From Liolophura sinensis (Eukaryota > Mollusca > Polyplacophora > Chitonida > Chitonidae), in the NCBI RefSeq assembly GCF_032854445.1, contig NC_088304.1:12599704-12663703 (forward strand): a DNA stretch of 64,000 nt, read 5' to 3'. This document shows, piece after piece, positions 25,126-35,201 of this stretch. The translations under genes and the position numbers were made by a program. The notes beneath the pieces are model-generated. The model had not been told where the DNA came from, did not search any database, and saw nothing but the letters and a program-made list of their open reading frames with translations. Within the stretch, counting starts at the first letter, position 1, and each line of letters opens with the position of its first letter.

Positions 25126-28014
25126 CCATGAGGAATCTATCCATTATATGCGGCCGGGTAATGACTTGACATTCCAAATTTCTTTGCATTAATTAAGTAT
25201 TGTGGACTGATGCGTAAGATTTCAAGCAAAATGGAAGTACCCTTTAAATTTCAGTTGACATGGCGTCACATGACCTAAAACCCCCAATTCTCCTAATTTT
25301 TATGACATACATTGGTAGTGCTGGAAGCAAAGACTTACATTTCTCTACTAGTTTTGGGGGAAAGTACACATGAATATGTTGTTCCTTAGATGGAAAACAA
25401 CCCTAAATATTCCTGCTACAATTATATGGACAATGGCTATAAAGAGCAGACCAGGTGTCCCCCTAAAAACAGAAGAATTAGATTATGCTAAAAGCAGAGC
25501 ATGCAGAAGAAGAACAATACTATATGTTACATCCATGCTGTGTGTAGGCTGCTCTGAATTACACGTAATTTGTAAGTTGCCTATATCTGATCCAATACTT
25601 GTATATGCTGGTGTTACCTAGAAAATCTCCGCTTGAACTGCATGTATACAGGTCACGCGAAGGAAATCCCCCAACAGTGCGCACACTCCATCCCCTATAG
25701 ATGTATTGTACGTCACTGATACCATTAGCTGGCCGGGGATTCACATTTTGTTCAAAGCGAAGTGTTAAGGCATGTAAGGCAGGAAGTGATGTCAGCAGGA
25801 AAAAAAAGCTTTATCTACTTTTTTTTTTGTCTTCCACTACTTGATACTTGCATGTGTGTGTTTGTTACTTTTCCGAAGTACATGTACACATATCTTTGTA
25901 ATAGAAGTTTTTCTTGTTTTTAATTCTTTTAATATTGGCAAACATTAATTGTTGATCCATACTGAAGGAGGAGGTATGAATGATGCTGGGTAAATAATAT
26001 ACCCCAAGTAGAGTTGAAAGGTCGCCCGTATCTGATGGTGTCAGTGATGTATGTTAAGGGAAAGGTTCGGATCAAAGCATGCACTGTGAGGAGTTTACTG
26101 ATTTAGACCAAGATTGCAGGTGAATATTAGCATAGTGGCCGAGGCCACTTTCACTGGCATTTGGTTTGAGATGAACTAGGTGTGGAGCCTTACATGAAGC
26201 ATGTTGGGGAAGATGACAGCATTCGGAAAATCGCCAGTACTATGTATGGGAAGTACCTTATACTGTATTTCAAGTTGCACATTCCCATTGCGGTGAAATT
26301 TTACCATATCATTCATTGCTGATCTTGATTGTGAAAAATTCATGTGCACTATGGTATATGTATGGCTATTTATTACTTTTTCTGAGTTAGATTGTCCGTG
26401 GTTTAGCACTGTCGATCCTGTGTTCGATTTATCTACTTGTGAATATTTATGAAATCAAGTTCCTGCTTTCGTTTTTATTTCTGAGGTTATGATATTGCCC
26501 AGCTACATATCAGTCTTAAGCTTGCTTATTTTATATGGGAAATAGTATTTTTTTTTTACATTGGGTTTTAAATTATTTAATTCCTGAAGTTCCGAATTGC
26601 GCTATAAGATGGTAAAATCCTGCCGTATATAAAACGTAATTTTCATCCCATTGTACTATATTTGGGCATTCAGATGAGATGTTTTTATTGCTGAAATTCT
26701 CTGTTTTAGCAGCTTTGTACAATAAGAGCAAAATTATTTTAATTGTGGAAGAAAAATATTTAATTTTGTTGGAATGTCAGCCTGAGATTTAAATGATAAC
26801 TGACTTGAAAAGTTAGAAAATAAATTGTCTCTGTTGATGTACATGGAAATCAGCCATCTAGTCAGAAGGCATGTCCGTCATGCCCGTGTCATCTTCCACT
26901 AAGTTTAAGGGAAAATCTTGGAATCCTGGAGACTTTGGATGTATTTTCTTTTAAAGAATATGGAAACAGATGAAAAAACGGTTTAACACAAACCATCAAC
27001 AAATTTCATTTAATATATCAAGAAATCCAGAATAGAAATCCACTGAATAGATTAAATCGGCCTTGATATACACGCTCTATACATATTGCTGTGGTAAACA
27101 TTCTTTTCACGTTTAGTGATTATAGTTTCCACACACATCAAAGCAACATTATCGTCGTTAAAAGCTTAGTCTCCCAAAAGGGATAGCGCATTGGTCTAAG
27201 CACATTTTAAGCGTGAAATTCATGTATTGCGAAATCTCGTTTGTAGCGCGGTTTTGCAGCTTATCACATAGATTCATGGTCACGTGTCAGTATTATCATT
27301 TTGAAGGAAATTGACGTTGAAAGCGGAATTTCAAATTACATGAACCATATTCCATATTTTCATGATGATTCACATGTTAATCCATGGGTGATGAATATTG
27401 TAGATTATATAGCCTTACGTTACTGATCGATCCGATGTTCTGCAATACTAGAATGCATGTTTGAAATCCACTGCACTGTCGTGCTGTGCAACTAGATGGT
27501 TGCCAAATACCGAATGCTTTCCATGCATGCCATGCATGCTGTGTGGTTATGAGTGCTTTAAATTAAAGTTGTGTACATTTCTTTCCAATTGCCCACATTA
27601 TACCCTCATCAACGTGGAACATGTCCAATCTATTTGCGAGTTCTTTTTACTAATAAATGTCCATTATAAAGAGTAAGGGGGGAGATGGGGTTTGTTCCTG
27701 ACCTGAGTATGGACAATGGAAATTGATTGAGACATTAATTGATTTATCCCATCAATTACTAATTCTTAATGCACTTATGATAGGATCAACCACAATTAGC
27801 CGTAGAAGGACAAGCTATTCTCTGAGCTAAGTGATGTTGTAACAACATTTAGTTTTGATGAAAGGAAAATTAACTATAATGAAAGAATTCATGGTAAATT
27901 CATTGTCTTTGTCATTCAGTTATCTGTTGTTGAGCCAGATCAGAGTCTCAGGTTGCCGTGCCGCGGAAAAAGACCAGTGGTAAACGTGGGCGGTAACCAG
28001 TTAGAAATTAATTG

Positions 28015-28270
28015 TATAAATTTTGTGCCGATATTTTGTAGGAGGTTTTGTGCCGATTTCTATCAACGGAATTTTTGTGATGGTGTGAAACTTTTTGTTC
28101 TGGTGTGGATTTTGTGCCGATACAATGTACATGTGTATGGAATTTATCAGTTGATTTTCCGATGTGAGTTTTTTGTGTCGATTTTTTTGTGTGATGTTTT
28201 CTCTGGTATGGATTTTGTGCGGATTTCTTTTGACGGAATTTTTGTGCCGATTTTCTGGTGTTGGCTTTTT
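28015..28270. repeat. Degenerate G/T-rich repeat with TTTTGTGCCGAT motif
   Basis: The motif TTTTGTGCCGAT(T/A) and its variants recur about 7-8 times at irregular spacing, giving an artefactual Phe-rich open frame (+) and Lys/His-rich frames (-). It is not a gene. The origin is unknown. Confidence 0.5.
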
Positions 28271-29489
28271 GGACCAATTCTGTGTTGTGATCATAGATCA
28301 AACCATAACGCTCTTCCCTTCAAATGAGAATGCTTACAAATAGAAGAATCTGAAGAAAAGGGCTATACTTGTTAAATTACTGGTTTAACTTTCCTTCATA
28401 TTTGAGGTATTAGCTGTGGGTTGAAATAGAACCACTTTCTAGCCTCTTAACCCCAACGCCTGTGTGGGGGCCCTACCCTCGTGCATGAGACTCCGATCTG
28501 GTTTAATATAAAATAAGTATTATGGATTTACAGACAGGAAAACCTGTATTTTTACTGAGAAATTTACATTGTACATACATACAAGGGCAAACCAATGTAA
28601 ACTTATCATGAAATATATATTGGTTAATTTATAAACGCTGGAATAAATTAAGTATTGTTACTGGGTAAGCCGTTTTCGTGTTGTGTTTATATATACATGT
28701 ATATATGTCTATACGAGTAACGATAGCGGCGATCGTTCTTACGTAAAGAATTTTCGCTTTTGCTTAAGGGGATTTCGCAGTTATAGTGTTGGCAATGTGT
28801 TTATTACATTTAAAGGAAAAGACCTCTAAAAACCGAAGTTGGCATCACTAAATGGACCAATCAAAACTACGCATGAATATACTTTAGTTTTTTGGGGTTT
28901 TTTTATGAGAAGAGTTAAAGGCGCTCGAACACTTGAATTCTGAGGTGGACCTTTTGGGCCATACCAATAGAGTTTAGTACCTCTGACGTCATAGGGAGTT
29001 TTCCCACTTTAATCACAACACTGAATTTTGAAATAACTCTTTTTACTCATGAGTAAAGCATTACTGAAATAGTGTTTCCATAAATTCCTTCCTTCTGAAC
29101 ATCAGGAAAAACAGGCAATATGACGTCAGAGTTCCTAGATACCGTCAGTATGGTTCAAAGCCTAGCAAATAATGTACTCAAATAATGCCTTTGAATACTT
29201 TAAAAAAATCTCAAAAAATAAATGAAAGTATTTTTGCGCATAGTTTCAGCTGTCTGCATGATGAATCTTACTTCATATTTTAGTTTTCTTTTACTTTAAG
29301 CTGGTAGTTTCGTTCTTTATACATTATTTAGTTCTTCTAGTGATATGAGTTATCTATCGTTTTGGGAACTGGCCTTTGCGATTATTGACATGGAGCGTTC
29401 ATTCTGGTCGCCGGCTGCTGTACGAATGTCAGCTGGTGCACCTCACAAATGACTCAGGGAAAAATTACGGTTTCTGAATAGAATAACGT

Positions 29490-29604
29490 CTCAGCAAGCG
29501 GTTGACGGAATTGGAGCCAGCATAAGCTGTTCTTGAACTCGCAACGGGGATCCGCGGTCATTATGGTGCGCTAGCACGCTAACCACTAGGCCACGAAAGC
29601 CTCG
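29490..29604 (-). mobile_element. SINE family A, tRNA-like head only
   Basis: It holds GAGCCAGCATAAGCTG, CTTGAACTCGCAAC (B-box, reversed) and GCGCTAGCACGCTAACCACT with GGCCACGAAAGCC (A-box side, reversed). The body and tail are missing. Confidence 0.65.
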
Positions 29605-30383
29605 TATGTGACATAACTAAATCTTTGCATCTATACTGTTGGCCGTGTACGAGGTACTTTCCTACATGTACCTCTACAGAGGTGTGTAAAGAAAGTCACT
29701 TTGAAAATTGGTGGTCTTTGGATCGGTATGAAAATATATTGACTAAAATGTGGGCGCTTCAGGGCGGTTAATAAAAAAAAAAAGAATTCAAAGACCTGGG
29801 ATATGCTAGGTTTAATTCTTCATTTTACAGAAACCGTGGTATGAGTGAAATATTTATGCTGTAAAATATTCTTAGCGTCACTGGTTTATAGTTAAGCCAA
29901 GACAGCCGCTGTTAACCGCTGCTGTTGTATCACAGGAGACGAATAATCATAAACTTTGTCAACATATCTGTGTCCGGGAAATTTCAATCTATGTTAGGTC
30001 ATTTTGCATATATATTTGCCAAGAATATAATGACGAATTCGAATGATTCTAATAGACGTAGGCTTACATCAAAAGGAAAGCATCTGCTCTTAGCTTTTTG
30101 TTGGTTATTCATGGTTTACGTCAAAATGCCTTTTTATATATAAAAATATATTTCAAAATTTAACTTCCAAGAAATTAAGCCATCATCGTCAAATGACCGC
30201 TGTTTTGGGAAAATTTTTAACTTAACGGAATTATTGACGAATCTTAACGCAGATTGTAGAACTTGGAGGATGTATATGTGTTTTATAGTGTAGGACCACT
30301 CAAGTAAGTAAATATATGAAAATGTACCAGAGATACAAATAACACGAATGCCATGTTGAAAAATATTCATTTTGAACAATGCT

Positions 30384-30389
30384 TTTATT
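30384..30389 (-). terminator. Polyadenylation signal of the decayed hydrolase
   Basis: AATAAA on the minus strand, 8 bp after the stop codon of the decayed last exon at 30397. Its survival shows where the ancestral transcript ended. Confidence 0.5.
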
Positions 30390-30396
30390 GACACGT

Positions 30397-31130
30397 TTAA
30401 CTCCCGACAAATAATGCCACCGTAGTCACGTGGCCACCAGTTTGGCGAAACTTCAAATTAATTGCGTTATTCCCAGACTTCAGTGCATTGACAGGGATTT
30501 GGTAGATGTATATGTAATGTACTTACATTCGTGTCAGTATCGAGGAGAGAGTACAGACTGTTAACGAAGTGACCATTTATGCTCACTGCGTTTGGTTTCG
30601 TTTCGGTAGTTTTATCTCTCAAACTCACCGCGAAACGCAGTTTGGCGTAAACCAAATGGTTAACATTGGGCAAGTTCATCCGAATTTGGGCGATATCGTT
30701 TGTAACGGGAAAAACCAGATCGCTTGAGTAAATGAATTTCTCATGCACAGTGACAAGGTTGTGTTTAGTAAAAGTCGTGTGGAATGCGAAGAAATAGGAA
30801 CTTTCTGGAGGTAAATTTACAATATTCCCAATGGAGGGTTTCACTTGATTCATTGACAGGATGGGAATTCTGTTTGGACATAGATAGATATAGGTTGCTT
30901 TGGTTGCTGAGGGCTTCACCATGTTCTGGTGAAAGTTCAAATGAACATGTTTTTCTGTGGGGTCGTAATTGTGTAACAGAATATTGATCGTGTTGGAGCC
31001 AAAATCAGCAACAGCCGACGGAGACACCATTCGCGTTTGGCCATTGTACTGACTGTCGACTCTATGGAATTGGTCAGCACTTTTGAAGTTTTTCCAGAAA
31101 AAATATGCCTTGGCGACATGAGACTGTGCA
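30397..31130 (-). pseudogene. Decayed last exon of a GH86-like hydrolase (relic A)
   Basis: The C-terminal part of the same family as the intact genes to the right. Minus-strand reading gives AYFFWKNFKSADQFHRVDSQ, then YNGQTRMVSPSAV and on to the beta-sandwich region (PPESSYFFAF, LVYAKLRFAVS). It then loses about 20 residues where the others have the DRVTGVT-WEVYNY stretch. After a frame change it continues ALKSGNNAINLKFRQTGGHV up to a stop at 30397. A TGA blocks the frame at about 31130 and the whole catalytic half is absent. The first-exon relic at 33184-33430 on the same strand could be the other end of this gene; no 133-bp middle exon is seen between them. Confidence 0.8.
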
Positions 31131-31320
31131 GTTCAGGTTGAAAATACTGGTGTTTTTTAAGCGACCATTGTCGCGGCTCAAATTGAACGTTTTGTATCTC
31201 TCTATTATCTATATTCTTATTGCAGCAGATTATCCTGTTAAATACAACACACATATTTTGTTAATTCAACATAACGCTTGTATTGGACTGACAGTATGTT
31301 ACACCGAATGTGACTTGTTG

Positions 31321-31921
31321 CAGGGACGGATCTCCACCGCTCTTTTATCTAGTTCCTGCTTCCCTGAGACGCCTTACCGAAGGCAAGTATGGCGCCCAGC
31401 CCGAGCCATTATACTGATACAGGTCAACCAGTCGTTGCACTATCCTCTTCATGCTGAAACCGGCCCGGATAGCACAGTTGGTAGAGCGCCCGCTTCGGGA
31501 CCGGTAGATCCAGGATCAATCCTTGGTCGAGTCACACCTAAGACTTTAAAAGAGGAAGTTGTAACTTCCTCGCTTGGCGTTCAGCATGAAGGGGATAGTG
31601 CAACGACTGGTTGACCCGTATCAGTATAATGGCTCGGGCGGGGCGGCTTACTTGCCTTCGGTAAGTCGTCTCAGTGATGCAGCACTAAATAAAAGAGCGG
31701 TGGAAATCCGTCCTGCAACAAGGAGGCACATTACACGTGCATGCACCCTAATGATTCCTTCGTCGTCATATGACTGAAAAATTGTTGAGTACGACGTTAA
31801 ACCCCAAGCACTCACTCACTCACTCTTCATGCTGAACGCCAGGGGAGGGAAGTTACAACTTTCTCTTTTAAAGTCTTAGGTGTGACTCACCCAGGATTGA
31901 CCCTGGATGTACCGCTCGCCA
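31321..31921 (-). mobile_element. SINE family B (reversed), split by another SINE
   Basis: The body lies at 31321-31458 (GCTCTTTTATCTAGT, CCGAGCCATTATACTGATAC) and the head at 31823-31921 (AAAGTCTTAGGTGTGACTCA, GGATTGACCCTGGAT), both reversed. A second family B copy in + orientation interrupts it. Confidence 0.8.
31459..31824 (+). mobile_element. SINE family B, full length, with target-site duplication
   Basis: It has a tRNA-like head with A-box AGTTGGTAGAGCGCC and B-box GGATCAATCCTTGGTCGAGTC-like sequence, a body with CAGTATAATGGCTCGGGCGG, and the tail GTTAAACCCCAAGCACTCAC. It is flanked by CTCTTCATGCTGAA at 31445-31458 and again at 31823-31836, a 14-bp target-site duplication (its first bases may overlap the CACT tail). 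Confidence 0.88.
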
Positions 31922-32125
31922 AGAATACATTCTAGCATCACTCAGACAACAAACTTTCTGTTAAATTTAGAAGATTAATTTTTTGAGTGGATAACCTAGA
32001 AGAACAACAAAAGATACCATAATTATCTATTTTAATAATACAATACGGACAGATGATCTCGTTCTCTCATCTCATTAAAACTACATTTAGATATTTTGTA
32101 AAGTTTACTAAGATTTATAAAGATA

Positions 32126-32291
32126 GGGGGAAACCCACGACCATCCGCAGGTTGCTGGCAGACCTTCCCACTTACGGCCGGAGAGGAAGCCAGTATGAAC
32201 TGGACTTGAACTCACAGCGACCGCATTGGTGAGAGACTCCTGGGTCATTACGCTGCGCTAGCGCGCTAACCGACTGAGCCACGGAGGCCCC
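32126..32291 (-). mobile_element. SINE family A, head half, well conserved
   Basis: Reversed head from GGGGGAAACCCACGACCATC to GCGCTAGCGCGCTAACCGAC and GAGCCACGGAGGCCCC. It is the clearest tRNA-like head in the window. Confidence 0.85.
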
Positions 32292-32834
32292 AAGATAGTT
32301 ATAAGATTATAACAGGTGAATACACTTTCACAGGCCGAGGTGTCTAAATGATTTTCCGTGCCGCGTGGTTCCATGACTGCGGTTTATCCCGTAGAGGTTT
32401 ATGTGCATAACGTATTTGAAAAGATTTTCTGTTGGATTGTGAAAATATCTGGGGTTAGGACAGCCAGGTCAGCTTGGACATTCTGTAGCCTGTAAGATTA
32501 TAAAAAGCAATGGCGCATTTCATGCCTGTATGGTAATAGGTAAATATCACAAGTACTGTCTGACGGATACCTTTTTCGCAGTCCCAGTAATACTGAAAGT
32601 AAAGAGTACTTTATTACACCTGCTATCATATTCAAGGACCTCTTGTTCAGCGGTGCCCTACGACCAGAGCCTGATATTCCTTTAGTGTGCGATACTTTTA
32701 ATATCCCGTTCGTCATTCATCAGTTTGACTCGATGTTACCTTCATGCTGTCAGTTCTAAACTGACTGTAGAGTAAACTAAACTACTAAAAGTAGAGAGTA
32801 TTTAATTGCATCTACCATCCTATCCAAGTACATC

Positions 32835-32946
32835 TTTTTTATTGGTGTTTTACGCTATACTCAAGAATATTTCACTTACACGACAGAAGTCAGCATTATG
32901 ATGGCAGGAACCCACGACCATCCGCATGTTGTTGGCAGACCTTCCC
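32835..32946 (-). mobile_element. SINE family A fragment
   Basis: Tail half reversed: TTGGTGTTTTACGCTATACT, CTCAAGAATATTTCACTTAC, then a shortened middle and CCATCCGCATGTTGTTGGCA. Confidence 0.75.
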
Positions 32947-33183
32947 ACGCACTAAAATTAAATCTTGTACTCTTGGAAACGTGATTATTTCCACAGAACG
33001 TTCACAGTGGTTGAGGGCTGATATATGAATGTCATTTTCGACGCACAGATAGAAATATATACAACTAATAGCCGAGTTTCCTTCCACGAGAAAGGTTTCC
33101 CATTTTACTAATGGACATGTAATGGGCCCTTATCAACGAAACACAGATTTAACACATCCACAAAGAATGCAAATTTAGTTTAC

Positions 33184-33430
33184 ATTGGCGAATATATCGT
33201 AATAATCATGATAAATCCACCGACCAGTTCTCGATCCAACCACTTAATTGCCGGCCAGATAAAGTTCTTTGTCCAGTCTTCTTTGTTCTTCTTTGTTCTT
33301 CTTTGTTCTTTGTGACTGTTCCATCGGTCCGTTTCAATCCGGGTCCGGTAGATCGTTACCTGCACAGGTGATTCTGGCAGATTGCAAGAAACGCAGACAA
33401 AGCTACGAAAAAGAGTAAAACCTAAAACAT
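33184..33430 (-). pseudogene. Decayed first exon of a hydrolase (relic R1)
   Basis: Minus-strand remains of a signal-peptide exon. The old ATG is followed two codons later by TAG. A later stretch reads PVQVTIY and IETDRWNSHKE as in the orphan exon at 47.1 kb, but the segment PQILSQGGRTQ is lost and three to four copies of a CTTCTTTGTT microsatellite have grown in place of HNGLD. In another frame GSRTGRW-like sequence and the donor AAT/GTAAAC survive. It matches relic R2 of unit 2. Confidence 0.75.
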
Positions 33431-33556
33431 ATCTGAGAATGGGCTCGAATTCGTCTGTGAATTTTCCTAGACGTCTTGCTTTTTTGTAGATAAGATTACA
33501 TTTCATAAACACATATTTTGTTGGTGTAGGGTATCGTGTTTAAAATCTCTAACGCA

Positions 33557-33756
33557 ACGTAATGACCCAAGAGCCTCTCACCGATGCGGTCGCTGTGAAT
33601 TCACGTCCAGGTCCACGACCATCCGCAGGTTGCTAGAAGACTTTCCCACTTACGATCGAAAAGGAAGCAAGCGTGAGCTGGACTTGAAATCACCGCGACT
33701 GCATTGGTGGGAGCTTCCTAGGTCATTACTCTGCGTTGGCGTGCTAACGAACGTAA
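33557..33756. mobile_element. Fold-back SINE family A (head-to-head composite)
   Basis: A + oriented head (ATGACCCAAGAGCCTCTCAC, GTGAATTCACGTCC) is joined directly to a reversed body and head (CCACGACCATCCGCAGGTTG, GAGCTGGACTTGAAATCACC, GCGTTGGCGTGCTAAC). The two heads form an inverted repeat. The same composite occurs at 49078-49275. Confidence 0.75.
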
Positions 33757-33889
33757 ATATTATACAACATGCATATAATACACAGTCATTAACCTTAGTC
33801 GTACGAATTCGACCAGTGTTTGTTTTCACACATAGATTTAAGCGGCTTTCCATATTATTTCAGTCATATCACGACATTATCCAGGTGAC

Positions 33890-34390
33890 TAGGCTGACTG
33901 GCCTTGAACAGTGAATTTGTAGATTTGGCCGCTCTCACTGTTGATAGGGACCTTAGTGACAACAACGCGATCGATGTCGCCCCTGTGGCCAACTTCCGTT
34001 GATAACCATTTATTTCCAACACTGTGTTGTGCATATATATATATCTATCTGCACGTAGGGAGGTTTGTCAGTAACTTGCCAAAGGTCGGTGGATTACCCA
34101 AGATACTAGGTTTTCTTCTACCCATGCAAATTACCATAATACACCAAAATCCCGAAAAGCAAAGACTTCATTATGCCTCGGTGTGTCGGGATTTTATTTT
34201 GCCGTCATCACCTTCCTGATTGTATACTACGTATGGGCCCAAGGCTTTTCAGTAGTAATTCAGGAGTGTTTGCACCATCGTATGAGAGGAAAATTCGCCA
34301 GTATAGCGTTAACAACATGCAGTCAATCAGTCAATCGTAAATATTGCAGAAGTGGCGTTAAACCATAACCATTCATCAATCAGTCAGTCA
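33890..34390 (+). mobile_element. SINE-like family C copy
   Basis: A third dispersed family. Features: CTTGAACAGTGAATTTGTAG near the start, ACTAGGTTTTCTTCTACCC in the middle, and the tail GGCGTTAAACCATAACC followed by ATCAATCAGTCAGTC. A related copy in the opposite direction follows at 34540-34835. Confidence 0.6.
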
Positions 34391-34539
34391 AATATGTTGT
34401 TACCCATGCGGGCGATCAATAATATAACGTTGTCGTATGAAATGCAAGTTGTACTCACAAAAACATTAAACTAAGAAGAAGTTAGTATGTACTTATTTAT
34501 TTGATAATTTGATTGTTGTTGAGTGAAACAATTTTCACT

Positions 34540-34835
34540 CAATAGATTACGGTCAGTTTTATTGGAGGAGAAAACCAGAGTGCCCGACGTAAATCACCCA
34601 CCTTGGACAAGTTACTGAAGTGATGAACAAATATGCAGACCATACTGATGGAAGACAAGTGGTCTACAGAACATGACTGCGCAAACGCACGCGAGCATTG
34701 TGTCTTTTGGTATAAACGTTTATTGTCACCGAGGCCCCTACGAACAGTGAATGTAAAGGAATCTAGAAATTCCCTGGATGTTTCACTGCGATCGAGATGC
34801 AAGCACCATGAACCATTTGACGACGACACGTTTTA
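34540..34835 (-). mobile_element. SINE-like family C copy, reversed
   Basis: It shares GGAGAAAACCAGAGTGCCCG, CCACCTTGGACAAGTTACTG and TCACCGAGGCCCCTACGAAC with the other family C copies. It lies 110 bp upstream of the GHB1 start codon and is preserved at the same place in front of GHB2. Confidence 0.6.
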
Positions 34836-34896
34836 AAGTCGTTATCTTAACCCAAACCATGTGGTTGGTTCCAGCTACACTAATCTCCAATCGTTC

Positions 34897-34908
34897 TACA
34901 TATATTAA
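34897..34908 (+). promoter_or_regulatory. Possible TATA-type element before GHB1
   Basis: ACATATATTAAG about 40-50 bp upstream of the ATG at 34947, identical in front of GHB2 (about 52116). The position would leave a very short 5' UTR. It is weak evidence in AT-rich DNA. Confidence 0.25.
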
Positions 34909-34946
34909 GTAGATTATCTGTAAGCTCTCGGCACTCACATATAGTA

Positions 34947-35201
34947 ATGTTCCAAGAGATGAATGCCGTTCTGTTGCTTGTTACAGCCTTGTCGGCGTTT
35001 ATCCCTCACAGTACCTCTACCTACACGGTGACGATCTACCCGCAGATTCTGTCCCAGGGTGGTCGGACCCAGTTTGAGACGGACCGATGGAACGGCCACA
35101 ACGGCCTGGACCCAGAGAACTTCATCTCCAATAACCTCGATGTGGGATCGCGGACTGGCCGATGGCTGAATCCTGACCTGAACAATGACATTTTCGTCAA
35201 T
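34947..35201 (+). CDS. GHB1 exon 1 (signal peptide)
   Basis: 85 codons, ending in NDIFVN before GTAAGT, phase 0. It carries TVTIYPQILSQGGRTQFETD, the segment shared by all first exons in the cluster. Confidence 0.85.

Larger units (their letters stand above)
24428..30380. other. Intergenic region between VPS13B and the hydrolase cluster
   Basis: About 6 kb of AT-rich DNA. It probably includes the VPS13B 3' UTR at its start. The open frames here are short (under about 125 codons) and match nothing I recognise. Identifiable contents are a TTTTGTGCCGAT-rich degenerate repeat near 28.0-28.3 kb, two TGACGTCA boxes (about 28,984 and 29,122) and a SINE head near 29.5 kb. Confidence 0.6.

Noticed and set aside
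28001-28327. Phe-rich + frame and Lys/His-rich minus frames
   Set aside because: They come from the TTTTGTGCCGAT-rich degenerate repeat; no start context or domain.
31459-31540. Possible tRNA gene (A-box and B-box present)
   Set aside because: It continues into the SINE body and has no tRNA acceptor-stem pairing; it is the tRNA-derived head of a SINE. The same applies to the other SINE heads.
34539-34836. Identical 96-codon (-) and 67-codon (+) frames before GHB1 and GHB2
   Set aside because: They lie in the family C repeat; their identity in both units comes from the duplication, not from selection on protein.
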